Origin: Paenibacillus polygoni
Lineage (GTDB): Bacteria; Bacillota; Bacilli; Paenibacillales; Paenibacillaceae
Assembly (NCBI RefSeq): GCF_030263935.1
Contig: NZ_CP127162.1
Coordinates: 3,295,501 to 3,359,500, forward strand
Length of the DNA stretch: 64,000 bases
Direction: 5' to 3'
The notes beneath the pieces were generated by a model that worked only from the letters and a program-made list of their open reading frames with translations, had not been told where the DNA came from and searched no databases. The stretch's first letter is position 1; every line of letters begins with the position of its first letter. Position numbers and translations under genes: made by a program. Below are positions 9,362-16,768 of this stretch, piece after piece.

Positions 9362-10879
9362 TTATAAAGAATAAATCTCTTTATATTTTTCCTCTAAATA
9401 ATCGGCAAGATAATCTGGATTTAGTTCCTCTCCCGTAATTGCGAGAATAAGTTCAGATGGTTTTCGTGATTTACCGTACTTGTAAACTTTATCCGTAAGC
9501 CATTCTTTAATTGGTGAAAGATTTCCTTCTCGAAGAAGTCGATCAAATTCCGGCATTTCTTTTCGCATCGTGTTAACGATCTGCGCAGCATACATATTTC
9601 CCAGTGAATACGACGCAAAATAACCAAAATCTCCGCTCGACCAGTGTACATCCTGTAAAACACCCAATCCATCGTGAGGAGGTGTCACACCAAGGTATTG
9701 TTTATATTTATCATTCCACACCGCAGGAAGGTCTGAGACAGATAAATTCTCGTTAAATAACATCTTCTCTATTTCATAACGGATGATGATATGCAGGTTG
9801 TACGTTAGTTCGTCTGCTTCAATACGGATTAATGAACTCTCTACTTTATTAATGGCACGGTAAAAAGATTCGACAGACACATCTTTCAGCTGCTCTGGGA
9901 AATAAGACTGTAATACCGGATAGTAGCGCTCCCAAAAAGGAAGACTACGGCCGATCATATTTTCCCAGAGTCTGGACTGAGATTCATGAATTCCCATGGA
10001 AGTTCCTTCTGCAAGAAGGGTCCCTGCCAGTTTTGGATCGATATTTTGTTCATACAGCGCATGACCGCCTTCATGAAGTGAGCTGAATACGGCGCTTGCC
10101 ACATCTTTTTCATAATAATGCGTGGTAATACGCACATCTCCTGGATTAAGCCCTGTAGCAAATGGATGTACGCTTTCGTCGAGTCTTCCCGCTTCAAAAT
10201 CGTAGCCCATTTCCCCTAGAATATAGCGGCTGAATTCTTCTTGTTTCTTGATATCAAAAGATTGTTCTAGGAAGGAAGTATCCGGTTTATGTACCGAATT
10301 TTTGATTTTATCTTGCAGGGGAACAAGACGCGCTTTTAATCTACTGAATACTTCATCCAGTTTTGCTACCGTGAGATCCGGTTCGAACATATCAAGCAGC
10401 GTATCGTAGCGCGTATCTTTCACACCGAAATAATCTATGAATTCTCTCTTCATCTCTACGATTTGGGATAAGAAAGGTTCAAATGCAGCGAAATCTCCGT
10501 TTTCTTTTGCACTCTCCCACTGCACTTGTGATTTAGGCGCAAGCACGCTGAATGCCTGGAATTTATCCGGCGGTACGGACTGCATACGATTCAATTCCAG
10601 CTTAACATCCTCAATCAGACGCTGATCTTGCTCTTGAAGCTGCTTACATACATCTTCGCTCGTTAAATAAGTGATGAGTTCTTTCATTTCATCCGAGATT
10701 GAAATCTTAAACGCTTCCGTTGCCAGCATACCAATGGTTTCAGAACGCGTATCTACGCCCTTACGCGGTGCCCCTGTAGCTAAATCCCAATCCAGTAGAC
10801 CGATTGCCTCATAATAACTTTTTATTTTTCGATTCATATTCAAAAAAACATCTAATTTCGCTTGAATATCGTGATCCAT
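9362..10879 (-). CDS. carboxypeptidase M32 (thermostable carboxypeptidase 1 family)
   Basis: This is a cytosolic zinc metallocarboxypeptidase of family M32 that removes C-terminal residues from peptides. The zinc-binding motif HEGGH is at residues 269-273, with Glu270 as catalytic base, and the family motifs ESQSRLWENMIGRS and DELTYNLHIIIRYE follow. Its length of 505 residues matches the family (about 500). The ATG at 10879 has GAGGTG 7 bases upstream. It is a single-gene unit with its own terminator at 9223-9257 and is divergent from the HesB-like gene. The specific peptide substrates are not known. No signal peptide is seen. Confidence 0.94.
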   Translation of the reverse strand: MDHDIQAKLDVFLNMNRKIKSYYEAIGLLDWDLATGAPRKGVDTRSETIGMLATEAFKISISDEMKELITYLTSEDVCKQLQEQDQRLIEDVKLELNRMQSVPPDKFQAFSVLAPKSQVQWESAKENGDFAAFEPFLSQIVEMKREFIDYFGVKDTRYDTLLDMFEPDLTVAKLDEVFSRLKARLVPLQDKIKNSVHKPDTSFLEQSFDIKKQEEFSRYILGEMGYDFEAGRLDESVHPFATGLNPGDVRITTHYYEKDVASAVFSSLHEGGHALYEQNIDPKLAGTLLAEGTSMGIHESQSRLWENMIGRSLPFWERYYPVLQSYFPEQLKDVSVESFYRAINKVESSLIRIEADELTYNLHIIIRYEIEKMLFNENLSVSDLPAVWNDKYKQYLGVTPPHDGLGVLQDVHWSSGDFGYFASYSLGNMYAAQIVNTMRKEMPEFDRLLREGNLSPIKEWLTDKVYKYGKSRKPSELILAITGEELNPDYLADYLEEKYKEIYSL

Positions 10880-10915
10880 GTCAATGCACCTCGCTTACAA
10901 TATAATTACTCCCTA

Positions 10916-10944
10916 TTGATCATACTTTTTGTAAGTCGTATAAT
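10916..10944 (+). promoter_or_regulatory. sigma-A type promoter for the HesB-like/carbonic anhydrase unit
   Basis: TTGATC at 10916-10921 and TATAAT at 10939-10944 are separated by 17 bases. They lie about 45 bases before the GTG start of the HesB-like gene. The match is good by eye and was not tested. Confidence 0.65.
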
Positions 10945-10990
10945 CAACTTTACAGGGTAGTTTACTTATCTAGCTATAAAGGAGGGACGA

Positions 10991-11341
10991 GTGACTATGA
11001 GAATCAAAGTAAGCAAGGCTGCAGAAGATCTGCTTAAGAAAAAGCTTGGGGATACGCCTGGTGTATTTCGATTGATTTACGATACGGAAGGCTGTGGTTG
11101 TGCGGTTAACGGCGTTCCTGCATTTCATATTGTTTCAAACCCTGAAGATTTGGATATTACAATTGAGAGCAATGTTCCGGAGCTCAACTTTATTATCGAC
11201 GGCCATAGGGCTGTTTTTTTTGAAGAGGAACTTATTTTATCAACAGATCCTGGGGATCGTTCTTTGAGACTATCCAGTAACGGACAACATTATGGAATGT
11301 ATTTGTTTCCGAAGGATACTCGTTTACAAAACCAGGACTAA
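10991..11341 (+). CDS. HesB/YqkB-like iron-sulfur biosynthesis family protein
   Basis: This 116-residue protein resembles the HesB/IscA-like core family, especially the Firmicute YqkB branch. It has the beta-rich pattern FRLIYDTEGCGCAVNG with CGC at about residues 35-37. The second C-terminal CxC of true A-type carriers is missing. That makes a role as an iron-sulfur carrier uncertain. Two starts are possible. The GTG at 10991 lies five bases after GGAGG, and the ATG at 10997 lies eleven bases after it. I report the longer form without strong preference. It is followed after 47 bases by the carbonic anhydrase gene, with no terminator between, so they are probably co-transcribed. Confidence 0.75.
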   Translation: MTMRIKVSKAAEDLLKKKLGDTPGVFRLIYDTEGCGCAVNGVPAFHIVSNPEDLDITIESNVPELNFIIDGHRAVFFEEELILSTDPGDRSLRLSSNGQHYGMYLFPKDTRLQNQD

Positions 11342-11388
11342 GCAGTTAAACCCTATTTTAAGCTCGTAATTACTAAGGAGGAAGTAAC

Positions 11389-11967
11389 ATGGACAACATC
11401 AAGGATATTCTGGAACACAACAAGCAATTTGTAGAAAACCGGGACTATGAGGCTTACATATCAGATAAGTTTCCTCAAAAGAAAATGATGATCGTTACTT
11501 GTATGGATACACGGTTAGTCGAGCTTCTTCCTAAAGCTATGAATTTCCGTAATGGAGATGTAAAAATCATTAAAACAGCTGGTGCTATTATTTCTCATCC
11601 ATTCGGCAGTGCAATGCGCAGTATTCTTGTTGGCCTGTACGAGCTTGGCGCAAAAGAAGTCATTGTTGTTGGGCATCATGAATGTGGTATGGCAGCACTT
11701 AATAGTGATGATATGCTCCATCACATGACGGAAAGAGGAATCTCGGGTGAGGTTCTAGATACGATTGAACATTCTGGAATCAATCTGAAAAACTGGCTCC
11801 GCGGATTTAATAACGTACAAGAAGGATTAATGGAAACGGTAGAACTGATTCGCAACCACCCTCTCCTTCCTTCCGATGTACCGGTTCACGGTATGATTAT
11901 TGATCCTAAAACAGGTGCGCTGGATCTCTTAGTCGACGGAAATAAAAATCTTGCAGTGAAATCTTAA
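11389..11967 (+). CDS. beta-class carbonic anhydrase
   Basis: This enzyme interconverts carbon dioxide and bicarbonate in the cytoplasm. The zinc ligands are visible as Cys38 (CMDTR, with the Asp40-Arg42 dyad) and His96 and Cys99 (GHHECG). At 192 residues it is of the short YtiB-like bacterial beta class. The ATG at 11389 has AAGGAGG about 7 bases upstream. It sits behind the HesB-like gene and before a strong terminator at 12001-12052. It may supply bicarbonate for carboxylases; this is a general inference, as no carboxylase is adjacent. Confidence 0.93.
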   Translation: MDNIKDILEHNKQFVENRDYEAYISDKFPQKKMMIVTCMDTRLVELLPKAMNFRNGDVKIIKTAGAIISHPFGSAMRSILVGLYELGAKEVIVVGHHECGMAALNSDDMLHHMTERGISGEVLDTIEHSGINLKNWLRGFNNVQEGLMETVELIRNHPLLPSDVPVHGMIIDPKTGALDLLVDGNKNLAVKS

Positions 11968-12000
11968 ATTCTTAAATCTATAGAGAAATCTTAATTTATA

Positions 12001-12052
12001 AAAAAACAAGACCCTGTGCATTGCATTTCGTAATGTACGGTCTTGTTTTTTT
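12001..12052 (+). terminator. intrinsic terminator after carbonic anhydrase gene
   Basis: The arms AAAAACAAGACC and GGTCTTGTTTTT are separated by a partly paired loop and followed by Ts. The A-run on the 5' side means the hairpin could also work in the opposite direction, but no minus-strand gene ends here. Confidence 0.85.
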
Positions 12053-12149
12053 ATTACATTTTCGTGACACACCTTATACAATCTTCCCGTAGAAACCGAA
12101 GAACGGTTGTCAAACCATACAGTATTAGTGTACACTTTTATTCATATTA

Positions 12150-12195
12150 TAGTTATAGAAAACGCTTAATTCCATGTTTGATGTAGCTATAACTA
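12150..12195. repeat. 9-bp inverted repeat upstream of the PadR gene
   Basis: Perfect arms TAGTTATAG (12150-12158) and CTATAACTA (12187-12195) flank 28 bases. The right arm ends six bases before the AGGAG ribosome site of the padR-like gene. It could be a repressor operator or an mRNA hairpin; nothing more can be said from the sequence. Confidence 0.45.
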
Positions 12196-12215
12196 AGTAA
12201 AGGAGACATGTCCAC

Positions 12216-12773
12216 TTGAACATACTGTCCTATGGTTTGCTCGGGTTACTCACACGTGACGAATCTTCCGGTTATGATCTTATGCTAAGAATTCAGCCCC
12301 ACTGGCAAGCAAAGCATAGCCAAATTTATCCCATTCTCTCTCGAATGGAAGATGATGGGCTGTTATCGGCTCGCTGGGTTGAACAAACAGACAAACCGGA
12401 TAAAAAAATGTACCGTGTCACAGACAAAGGTATTCAGAAATTATTAGACTGGATGTACACTCCCGTGTCCACCCCTGCTTTAAGGGATGAACTCAATCTT
12501 CGTATGATCTGCTTTCAAGTCACGAACCCTATTGTGATGAAGCGATGGGTAGATGAACGCAGAGATTGGTTTGAATCTCGGCTTGCATACTATGAAGCAT
12601 TGCTTGCCAATTTACCAGAAGAAGCAGTACAGCCAGGCAGCCCCTACTTTGGGGAATACATTGTAAATACGAAAGGAACCATGACTGCAAAAACCGGTAT
12701 TGAATGGTGCCATTGGGTTAACGGCCTCATGAATGCTCATTATCAAGAACGCGAAGCAACCCGTACACATTAA
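12216..12773 (+). CDS. PadR family transcriptional regulator
   Basis: This 185-residue protein has the PadR winged-helix N-terminus (SYGLLGLLTRDESSGYDLML, then SQIYPILSRMEDDGLL and a YRVTDKG wing). Its C-terminal helical dimerisation part contains RDELNLRMICFQV. It has the layout of the longer PadR/Vir-like subfamily. The start is TTG at 12216, about ten bases after AGGAG; the nearby ATG at 12208 runs into a stop after two codons. PadR proteins usually repress a nearby gene, often for efflux or stress. The nearest candidate is the membrane protein gene that follows. The inverted repeat at 12150-12195 is a possible site for autoregulation. Confidence 0.88.
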   Translation: MNILSYGLLGLLTRDESSGYDLMLRIQPHWQAKHSQIYPILSRMEDDGLLSARWVEQTDKPDKKMYRVTDKGIQKLLDWMYTPVSTPALRDELNLRMICFQVTNPIVMKRWVDERRDWFESRLAYYEALLANLPEEAVQPGSPYFGEYIVNTKGTMTAKTGIEWCHWVNGLMNAHYQEREATRTH

Positions 12774-12860
12774 TGATCGAAAAAAATGAAACCAATTTTT
12801 TTCTCAAACGTAAATAACTTATGTCACAAAAATCACATTCCAGGAGGGTTTTTCACTCAT

Positions 12861-13328
12861 ATGAAAAAATGGTTCAGCACGAAACGTCTATTAATGGTAA
12901 TGATGGCTTTCACACTGGTTTTCTCTACTCTTGCAATTCCGGATCATGCTGATGCACGCCGCGGTGGTGGATTTAAGTCAGGTACCAAGTCTTATCAAAG
13001 TAATCCAAGCCGTTCTAATAACAGTACGAACTCGAATACAAAAAGCACTACTGCAAATAACTCTGCAAACACAGCAGCCAAGAAGCCTGGATTTTTCGGC
13101 GGTGGATCTTTAATGAAAGGTCTGATGATTGGTGGTCTTGCAGGAATGTTGTTCGGAGGTCTTTTCGGTAACATGGGATTCCTTGGCGACATTCTAGGAC
13201 TTGCAATTAACCTCTTAGCAATCTATGTCATTGTTATGCTTGGAGTAGGTATCTATAGATCTATTAAGAAACGCCGCTTGGAGAATGAAAGATCAGGTAA
13301 TAACAACGGCGGAAACGGACGGTACTAA
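12861..13328 (+). CDS. secreted/membrane protein with low-complexity linker, unknown function
   Basis: I do not recognise a function. From the ATG at 12861, which follows CAGGAGGG by about 12 bases, the product has 155 residues; the open frame extends 25 codons upstream without a ribosome site. The protein has an N-terminal signal-like segment (KRLLMVMMAFTLVFSTLA) and then a basic RRGGGF motif. An Asn/Ser/Thr-rich linker, a Gly-rich stretch with GGLAGMLFGGLFG, one C-terminal membrane helix and a basic Asn/Gly-rich tail follow. This layout resembles small membrane proteins loosely annotated as Tim44-like in Firmicutes. It is followed after five bases by the DUF2653-like gene. Confidence 0.7.
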   Translation: MKKWFSTKRLLMVMMAFTLVFSTLAIPDHADARRGGGFKSGTKSYQSNPSRSNNSTNSNTKSTTANNSANTAAKKPGFFGGGSLMKGLMIGGLAGMLFGGLFGNMGFLGDILGLAINLLAIYVIVMLGVGIYRSIKKRRLENERSGNNNGGNGRY

Positions 13329-13333
13329 GAAAT

Positions 13334-13612
13334 ATGGTTATTACAATGGATGAGATCGTGAATGCAATATGCATCCACACCGCAGAACGTAAACAAATTA
13401 AGCCAACAGATGTTCAAGTCGAACTTAGTTGGGATGAAGATACTGGTTACAGTGCCGAGGTATGGGCTCAAGGTCGCAGCCAGTTCATCGTTGAAGCGAA
13501 TATGATTGAAGCGATCTTGCGATATGTTCACCAAGAATATAACATTCGTGCTTATCGTGAAGATGTCACCCTTGAACTTGATGAAGAAATTACGGCTACA
13601 ATTCGTACTTAG
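13334..13612 (+). CDS. YxcD-like (DUF2653) small protein
   Basis: This 92-residue acidic protein matches what I recall of the YxcD/DUF2653 family, whose function is unknown. It starts MDEIVNAICIHTAERKQI after a few residues, and contains VQVELSWDEDTGYSAEVW and a C-terminal LELDEEITATI. It has no signal peptide or membrane segment. Neither ATG 13334 nor ATG 13346 has a strong ribosome site, so translation may be coupled to the preceding gene, whose stop is only six bases upstream. A terminator follows at 13644-13690. Confidence 0.62.
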   Translation: MVITMDEIVNAICIHTAERKQIKPTDVQVELSWDEDTGYSAEVWAQGRSQFIVEANMIEAILRYVHQEYNIRAYREDVTLELDEEITATIRT

Positions 13613-13643
13613 TCAGGACAAGGCAGTATCATATACAGTAGAA

Positions 13644-13690
13644 TAAGCGGTCTTTGCGTCATTGATATGACACGAAGACCGCTTTTTTAT
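13644..13690 (+). terminator. intrinsic terminator after the YxcD-like gene
   Basis: The arms AAGCGGTCTT and AAGACCGCTT, with a nested GTCAT/ATGAC pair, are followed by TTTTTT. Confidence 0.9.
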
Positions 13691-13740
13691 TTTTCATCAC
13701 TGAATTCTTAACGGGGCGAACATTCTTATGGACCACGAAC

Positions 13741-13786
13741 AAAAAAAACGATTCCCACCAGCTAGAAAAAGCTAGTAAGAATCGTT
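13741..13786 (-). terminator. intrinsic terminator of the receptor-pheromone cassette
   Basis: On the minus strand the arms AACGATTC/GAATCGTT with the inner pair AGCTAG/CTAGCT are followed by eight Ts (complement of 13741-13748). It lies 109 bases past the stop of the small pro-peptide gene. A terminator this far down supports a transcript that covers the small gene as well as the receptor gene. Confidence 0.88.
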
Positions 13787-13894
13787 AAAGTTCTTGTCTA
13801 GAAATCCATTTCAAAACTCACTTAGAGAGTTATAAAAGGATTCAAGTACATGTATTTATGTATGTTAGTTATATATGTTAGATAGTATCAGTTA

Positions 13895-14011
13895 TTATCT
13901 GCCAGTGTACTCAGATCCATGATCAGCTAGATCCAATTGGACTGGAGTGTAACTAAAAGTTACTACTGCTAGACCCAGCAGGAGTGCTACGGAAAGAAGG
14001 GCTTTTTTCAT
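13895..14011 (-). CDS. Phr/Alo-like exported signalling pro-peptide (short gene overlapping the receptor gene)
   Basis: This 38-codon gene reads from ATG 14011 to TAA 13895. GAGGAGA lies about 8 bases before the start, so translation is well supported. The product has a classic export signal: Met-Lys-Lys, then a hydrophobic core ALLSVALLLGLAVVTF (residues 4-19). A short polar tail follows, ending DLADHGSEYTGR. That layout is the one of Phr, PapR and other RRNPP pro-peptides, which are exported, trimmed and re-imported as 5-10 residue signals. It overlaps the last 59 bases of the receptor gene in the +1 frame, as phr genes overlap rap genes. I cannot place the mature peptide. I see no separate promoter inside the receptor gene, so it is probably co-transcribed. 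Confidence 0.75.
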   Translation of the reverse strand: MKKALLSVALLLGLAVVTFSYTPVQLDLADHGSEYTGR

Positions 14012-14822
14012 CGGATAAGTCTCCTCTCATAATGATATCGTTTAGTATATCATAACACAGCTTTAACTGTGAAACACTGCCAAATTTTCTAATTACTTCA
14101 AATAATGATATTGCTTTTTTAAAATATTTATCATTGCCTAACTGATCCGCTGCAAAAAGAATGTGCAAAGTCAGATCAATCGCAGCAGAGTGTTCTTGTC
14201 TTTTGTGTCTATATAAAGCTAACTGATACTGATAAGCCAAATAATGCGCTGCCTTAACCTTCTCTTTATAGTGAGTATAGTCTTTTATGTGTGGACTTAA
14301 CTGATTAATTTCTGTTTCCACATCGTAATTGTATTGATTCGCAGAACGAAGGATATTTATTAATCCTTGAAGTGCTTGATCGGGCGTTTTAACTAGAAAT
14401 TCAACATACTCAGGTATTCTTTCTTGTTTACCATCTAGTACATCAATTTGCAGTGTATTCGCTGAAGCGAAAAATTTGAAATCTTCTATAATAAACTTTC
14501 CTGTTTCCGTAGAATCATTAAGCCAATCCAGATTCGCATACAGTGATATGTACTCTCTCGATTTGCCCAGTTCACCTAATTTCTGATAGGATAAACTCTT
14601 CATCAAAGAACTATAACCAAAATAATAAATAATATGTTGTTTAAATTCATGAGAAGTGGATTCCGTTTCAACGAGTTCCTTGTGAATTTCTTTGGCTAAA
14701 GTCATCAATTCGTCTGAGAACGAAAGCACTTCCTCCCAATTCTCTAAGGTATAGTTGATCTGAATCAACTTCACGATTGTGTCTAAGTCGAGAGATTCAC
14801 TATAAGGATAAGGTTCGTGCAT
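13953..14822 (-). CDS. helical-repeat (TPR-like) RRNPP-type peptide receptor candidate
   Basis: The product is 289 residues, almost entirely helical, with repeated helix pairs (YTLENWEEVLSFSDELMTLA, GYSSLMKSLSYQKLGELGKS, LAYQYQLALYRHKRQEHSAA, LFAADQLGNDKYFKKAISLF). These are spaced like tetratricopeptide repeats. I see no helix-turn-helix at the N-terminus, so it resembles Rap-type more than PlcR/AimR-type receptors, though it is shorter than Rap (about 370). The ATG at 14822 lies six bases after AGGAGG; the GTG at 14837 is part of the ribosome site itself. The Ser/Pro-rich C-terminus (PSFRSTPAGSSSSNF) is what the overlapping pheromone signal sequence encodes in this frame. Function is inferred from the downstream pro-peptide gene and the fold. 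Confidence 0.65.
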   Translation of the reverse strand: MHEPYPYSESLDLDTIVKLIQINYTLENWEEVLSFSDELMTLAKEIHKELVETESTSHEFKQHIIYYFGYSSLMKSLSYQKLGELGKSREYISLYANLDWLNDSTETGKFIIEDFKFFASANTLQIDVLDGKQERIPEYVEFLVKTPDQALQGLINILRSANQYNYDVETEINQLSPHIKDYTHYKEKVKAAHYLAYQYQLALYRHKRQEHSAAIDLTLHILFAADQLGNDKYFKKAISLFEVIRKFGSVSQLKLCYDILNDIIMRGDLSDEKSPSFRSTPAGSSSSNF

Positions 14823-14861
14823 TATTTCCCTCCTCACTATTTAATATCATATTTTTACTAT

Positions 14862-14890
14862 ATTTTACATTACCTATAACATCAGGTCAA
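14862..14890 (-). promoter_or_regulatory. sigma-A type promoter of the receptor gene
   Basis: On the minus strand TTGACC (14890-14885) and TAAAAT (14867-14862) are 17 bases apart. They lie about 40 bases before the receptor ATG. The sequence match is good and was not tested. Confidence 0.6.
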
Positions 14891-14956
14891 TTATATGTAA
14901 TCTTACTTATTTTAATAGAGGCTTTTGGCTTATTTCACTATTTACTAAGATAAATG

Positions 14957-14984
14957 TTGCCGTTTTCATTTCAAAGACTATAAT
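14957..14984 (+). promoter_or_regulatory. possible sigma-A promoter of the sensor kinase
   Basis: TTGCCG (14957-14962) and TATAAT (14979-14984) are separated by 16 bases. They lie 40 bases before the GTG start of the kinase gene, and this promoter is divergent from the receptor promoter. Upstream edges are 66 bases apart, so one regulator could affect both. Confidence 0.45.
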
Positions 14985-15024
14985 TAAAATCATATACATC
15001 CTGTCACAAGAGAGGAGACATTCA

Positions 15025-16488
15025 GTGCGATCACAAAGTTATGACTTTGCTTTTACACAAGCAGCGATCGGTATGGCTCTCATTTCGTTAGATGGAACCA
15101 TTCTCAATGCAAATCAGGCACTTTATGATCTCTTGGGATATAAAAAGCCAGATATCATTTCATCTCCCCCTCTTCCTTTCATGGAAGACGACATGATAAT
15201 TCATATCATTCAAGCAGGACAATCCCTTCCGCTGGGTCTTAGTAGTCCCAGTTATACACGGATCGAACAAGAATACGTTCATCCTTCAGGCAATAAAGTT
15301 TCTCTTCACATCCATGTTTCCATGGTTTTGGATAACAATCAAGTTCCTATATATTATTTGGCTCAATTTGATAATATCACGAAGATTAAACATGCAGAGG
15401 AGCAGCTGCAGGTAGCGAAGAACGCTTTACATGATAATGAACACTTTCTTCAACAGATGTTAGAAGGGCTTTCTCTCACTGTGCTGATTACTGTAGACGG
15501 AATTATTAATTATGTGAATCCCGCTGGGCTGCAATTGGTCTATGCTGAAAGTATGGATGAAGTTCTAGGGAAAAGTACAGATCAGTTTGTAGATCCCTCA
15601 AGTCACCGTATTCTGTTGGAACGCAGGGAACAGTATGATAAGAACAAGGAATTAGGATCTGTTCGCTATCTAATCCGATGCCTAAATGGACATAAGAAAT
15701 ATGTGGAAGGATTTTCATTACAAATTACCTTTAAAGGTCAGGATGCTGTCATTGGAATTTTCAAAGATATCACAAAACAAGAAGCAGAGAAAGAACGCAC
15801 GATGCAATCCGAAAAGCTATCTACTGCCGGCCAATTAGCTGCGGGAATTGCCCATGAAATCCGCAATCCACTCACGGCGATCAATGGATTTATGAAACTG
15901 CTCCGCTCCTCTAAGGATAAGTCGGATCAATACATTTCGATCATTGAATCCGAGCTGAAACGTATCGAATTCATTGTAAATGAACTGCTCGTCTTATCCA
16001 AGCCTCAAAAGAACCATACCAGCACACCACTAAATTTAATGTCTTTAATAGATCAAGTAATTACATTAATGTATGGACAAGCTTCTCTTAAGAACATCGA
16101 GATTGTTACACAATACCCTGATAAACCCTTCATTTTAATTATGGGTGTGGAGAATCAACTGAAGCAAGTATTCATTAATTTACTTAAAAATGCACTGGAA
16201 GCGATGAATCATGGAGGAATGATCCAGGTTTATCTACAGGTCATCGATAAAGAAGTCCAAATTCGTGTTCAAGATCAAGGATACGGCATGACCAAAGATC
16301 AAATGGATGCCCTAGGAAAGCCCTTTTATACAACGAAAGATACAGGAACAGGCCTTGGATTTATGATCACACAAAATATTATCCATAATCATGGCGGAGC
16401 TATTACAGTAGACAGTATTCTTGAGCAGGGTACCACTTTTACCGTATCCCTACCTATGATCATGATTGCAGATAAAGAGAATTTTTAA
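15025..16488 (+). CDS. PAS-PAS sensor histidine kinase, sporulation-kinase type (orphan)
   Basis: This is a cytosolic sensor kinase of 487 residues with no membrane segment. Two PAS domains lie at about 8-125 and 135-250. A HisKA domain follows with the phospho-acceptor His in AHEIRNPLTAINGF near residue 277. The ATPase domain has N box NLLKNALEAM, G1 DQGYGM and G2 TGTGLGF. The HEIRNPLTAI form and the lack of a neighbouring response regulator match KinA/KinE-like kinases that feed the Spo0F-Spo0B-Spo0A phosphorelay; that role is inference. The start is the GTG at 15025, behind AGAGGAGA. A terminator-like hairpin follows at 16535-16580. The gene is divergent from the RRNPP-like receptor gene. 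Confidence 0.88.
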   Translation: MRSQSYDFAFTQAAIGMALISLDGTILNANQALYDLLGYKKPDIISSPPLPFMEDDMIIHIIQAGQSLPLGLSSPSYTRIEQEYVHPSGNKVSLHIHVSMVLDNNQVPIYYLAQFDNITKIKHAEEQLQVAKNALHDNEHFLQQMLEGLSLTVLITVDGIINYVNPAGLQLVYAESMDEVLGKSTDQFVDPSSHRILLERREQYDKNKELGSVRYLIRCLNGHKKYVEGFSLQITFKGQDAVIGIFKDITKQEAEKERTMQSEKLSTAGQLAAGIAHEIRNPLTAINGFMKLLRSSKDKSDQYISIIESELKRIEFIVNELLVLSKPQKNHTSTPLNLMSLIDQVITLMYGQASLKNIEIVTQYPDKPFILIMGVENQLKQVFINLLKNALEAMNHGGMIQVYLQVIDKEVQIRVQDQGYGMTKDQMDALGKPFYTTKDTGTGLGFMITQNIIHNHGGAITVDSILEQGTTFTVSLPMIMIADKENF

Positions 16489-16534
16489 TCTATACAGTAA
16501 GGAACACTCAATCTACAACTGCTTACATAGAGAA

Positions 16535-16580
16535 CTGTCTCATGTTGTCCACGTTTTGGATGCGGACGAGACGGTTTTTT
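16535..16580 (+). terminator. terminator-like hairpin between kinase and monooxygenase genes
   Basis: The arms CTGTCTC (16535-16541) and GAGACGG (16568-16574), with one G-U pair, enclose the inner pair GTCC/GGAC and are followed by TTTTTT. It ends the kinase transcript. The 188 bases from here to the next start hold no gene and no recognised riboswitch. Confidence 0.7.
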
Positions 16581-16768
16581 CTTTTCTTTACTCCTCTCTT
16601 TCTTTGAGAGTGCCATCTATCTTACCTATATCACAGTATCAGTATATCGCCCAATCTTATCCATTGCGCCATGGACAAGGTACTTTCAAATCCTCTTTTT
16701 CGTACAGTATCTTAACAGCAGATAGATGTCCGTCTATCTTCCTAGTCGAGCCGCAAGAGGTGAAAAAT

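Noticed and set aside
13790-13894. Further small gene between the pro-peptide gene and its terminator
   Set aside because: The stretch is AT-rich with no start behind a ribosome site; I treat it as 3' untranslated sequence.
16466-16768. N-terminal 101-codon extension of the HpaB-like frame
   Set aside because: It contains the terminator hairpin at 16535-16580, is not family-like, and the ATG at 16769 has a good ribosome site and the normal family N-terminus.
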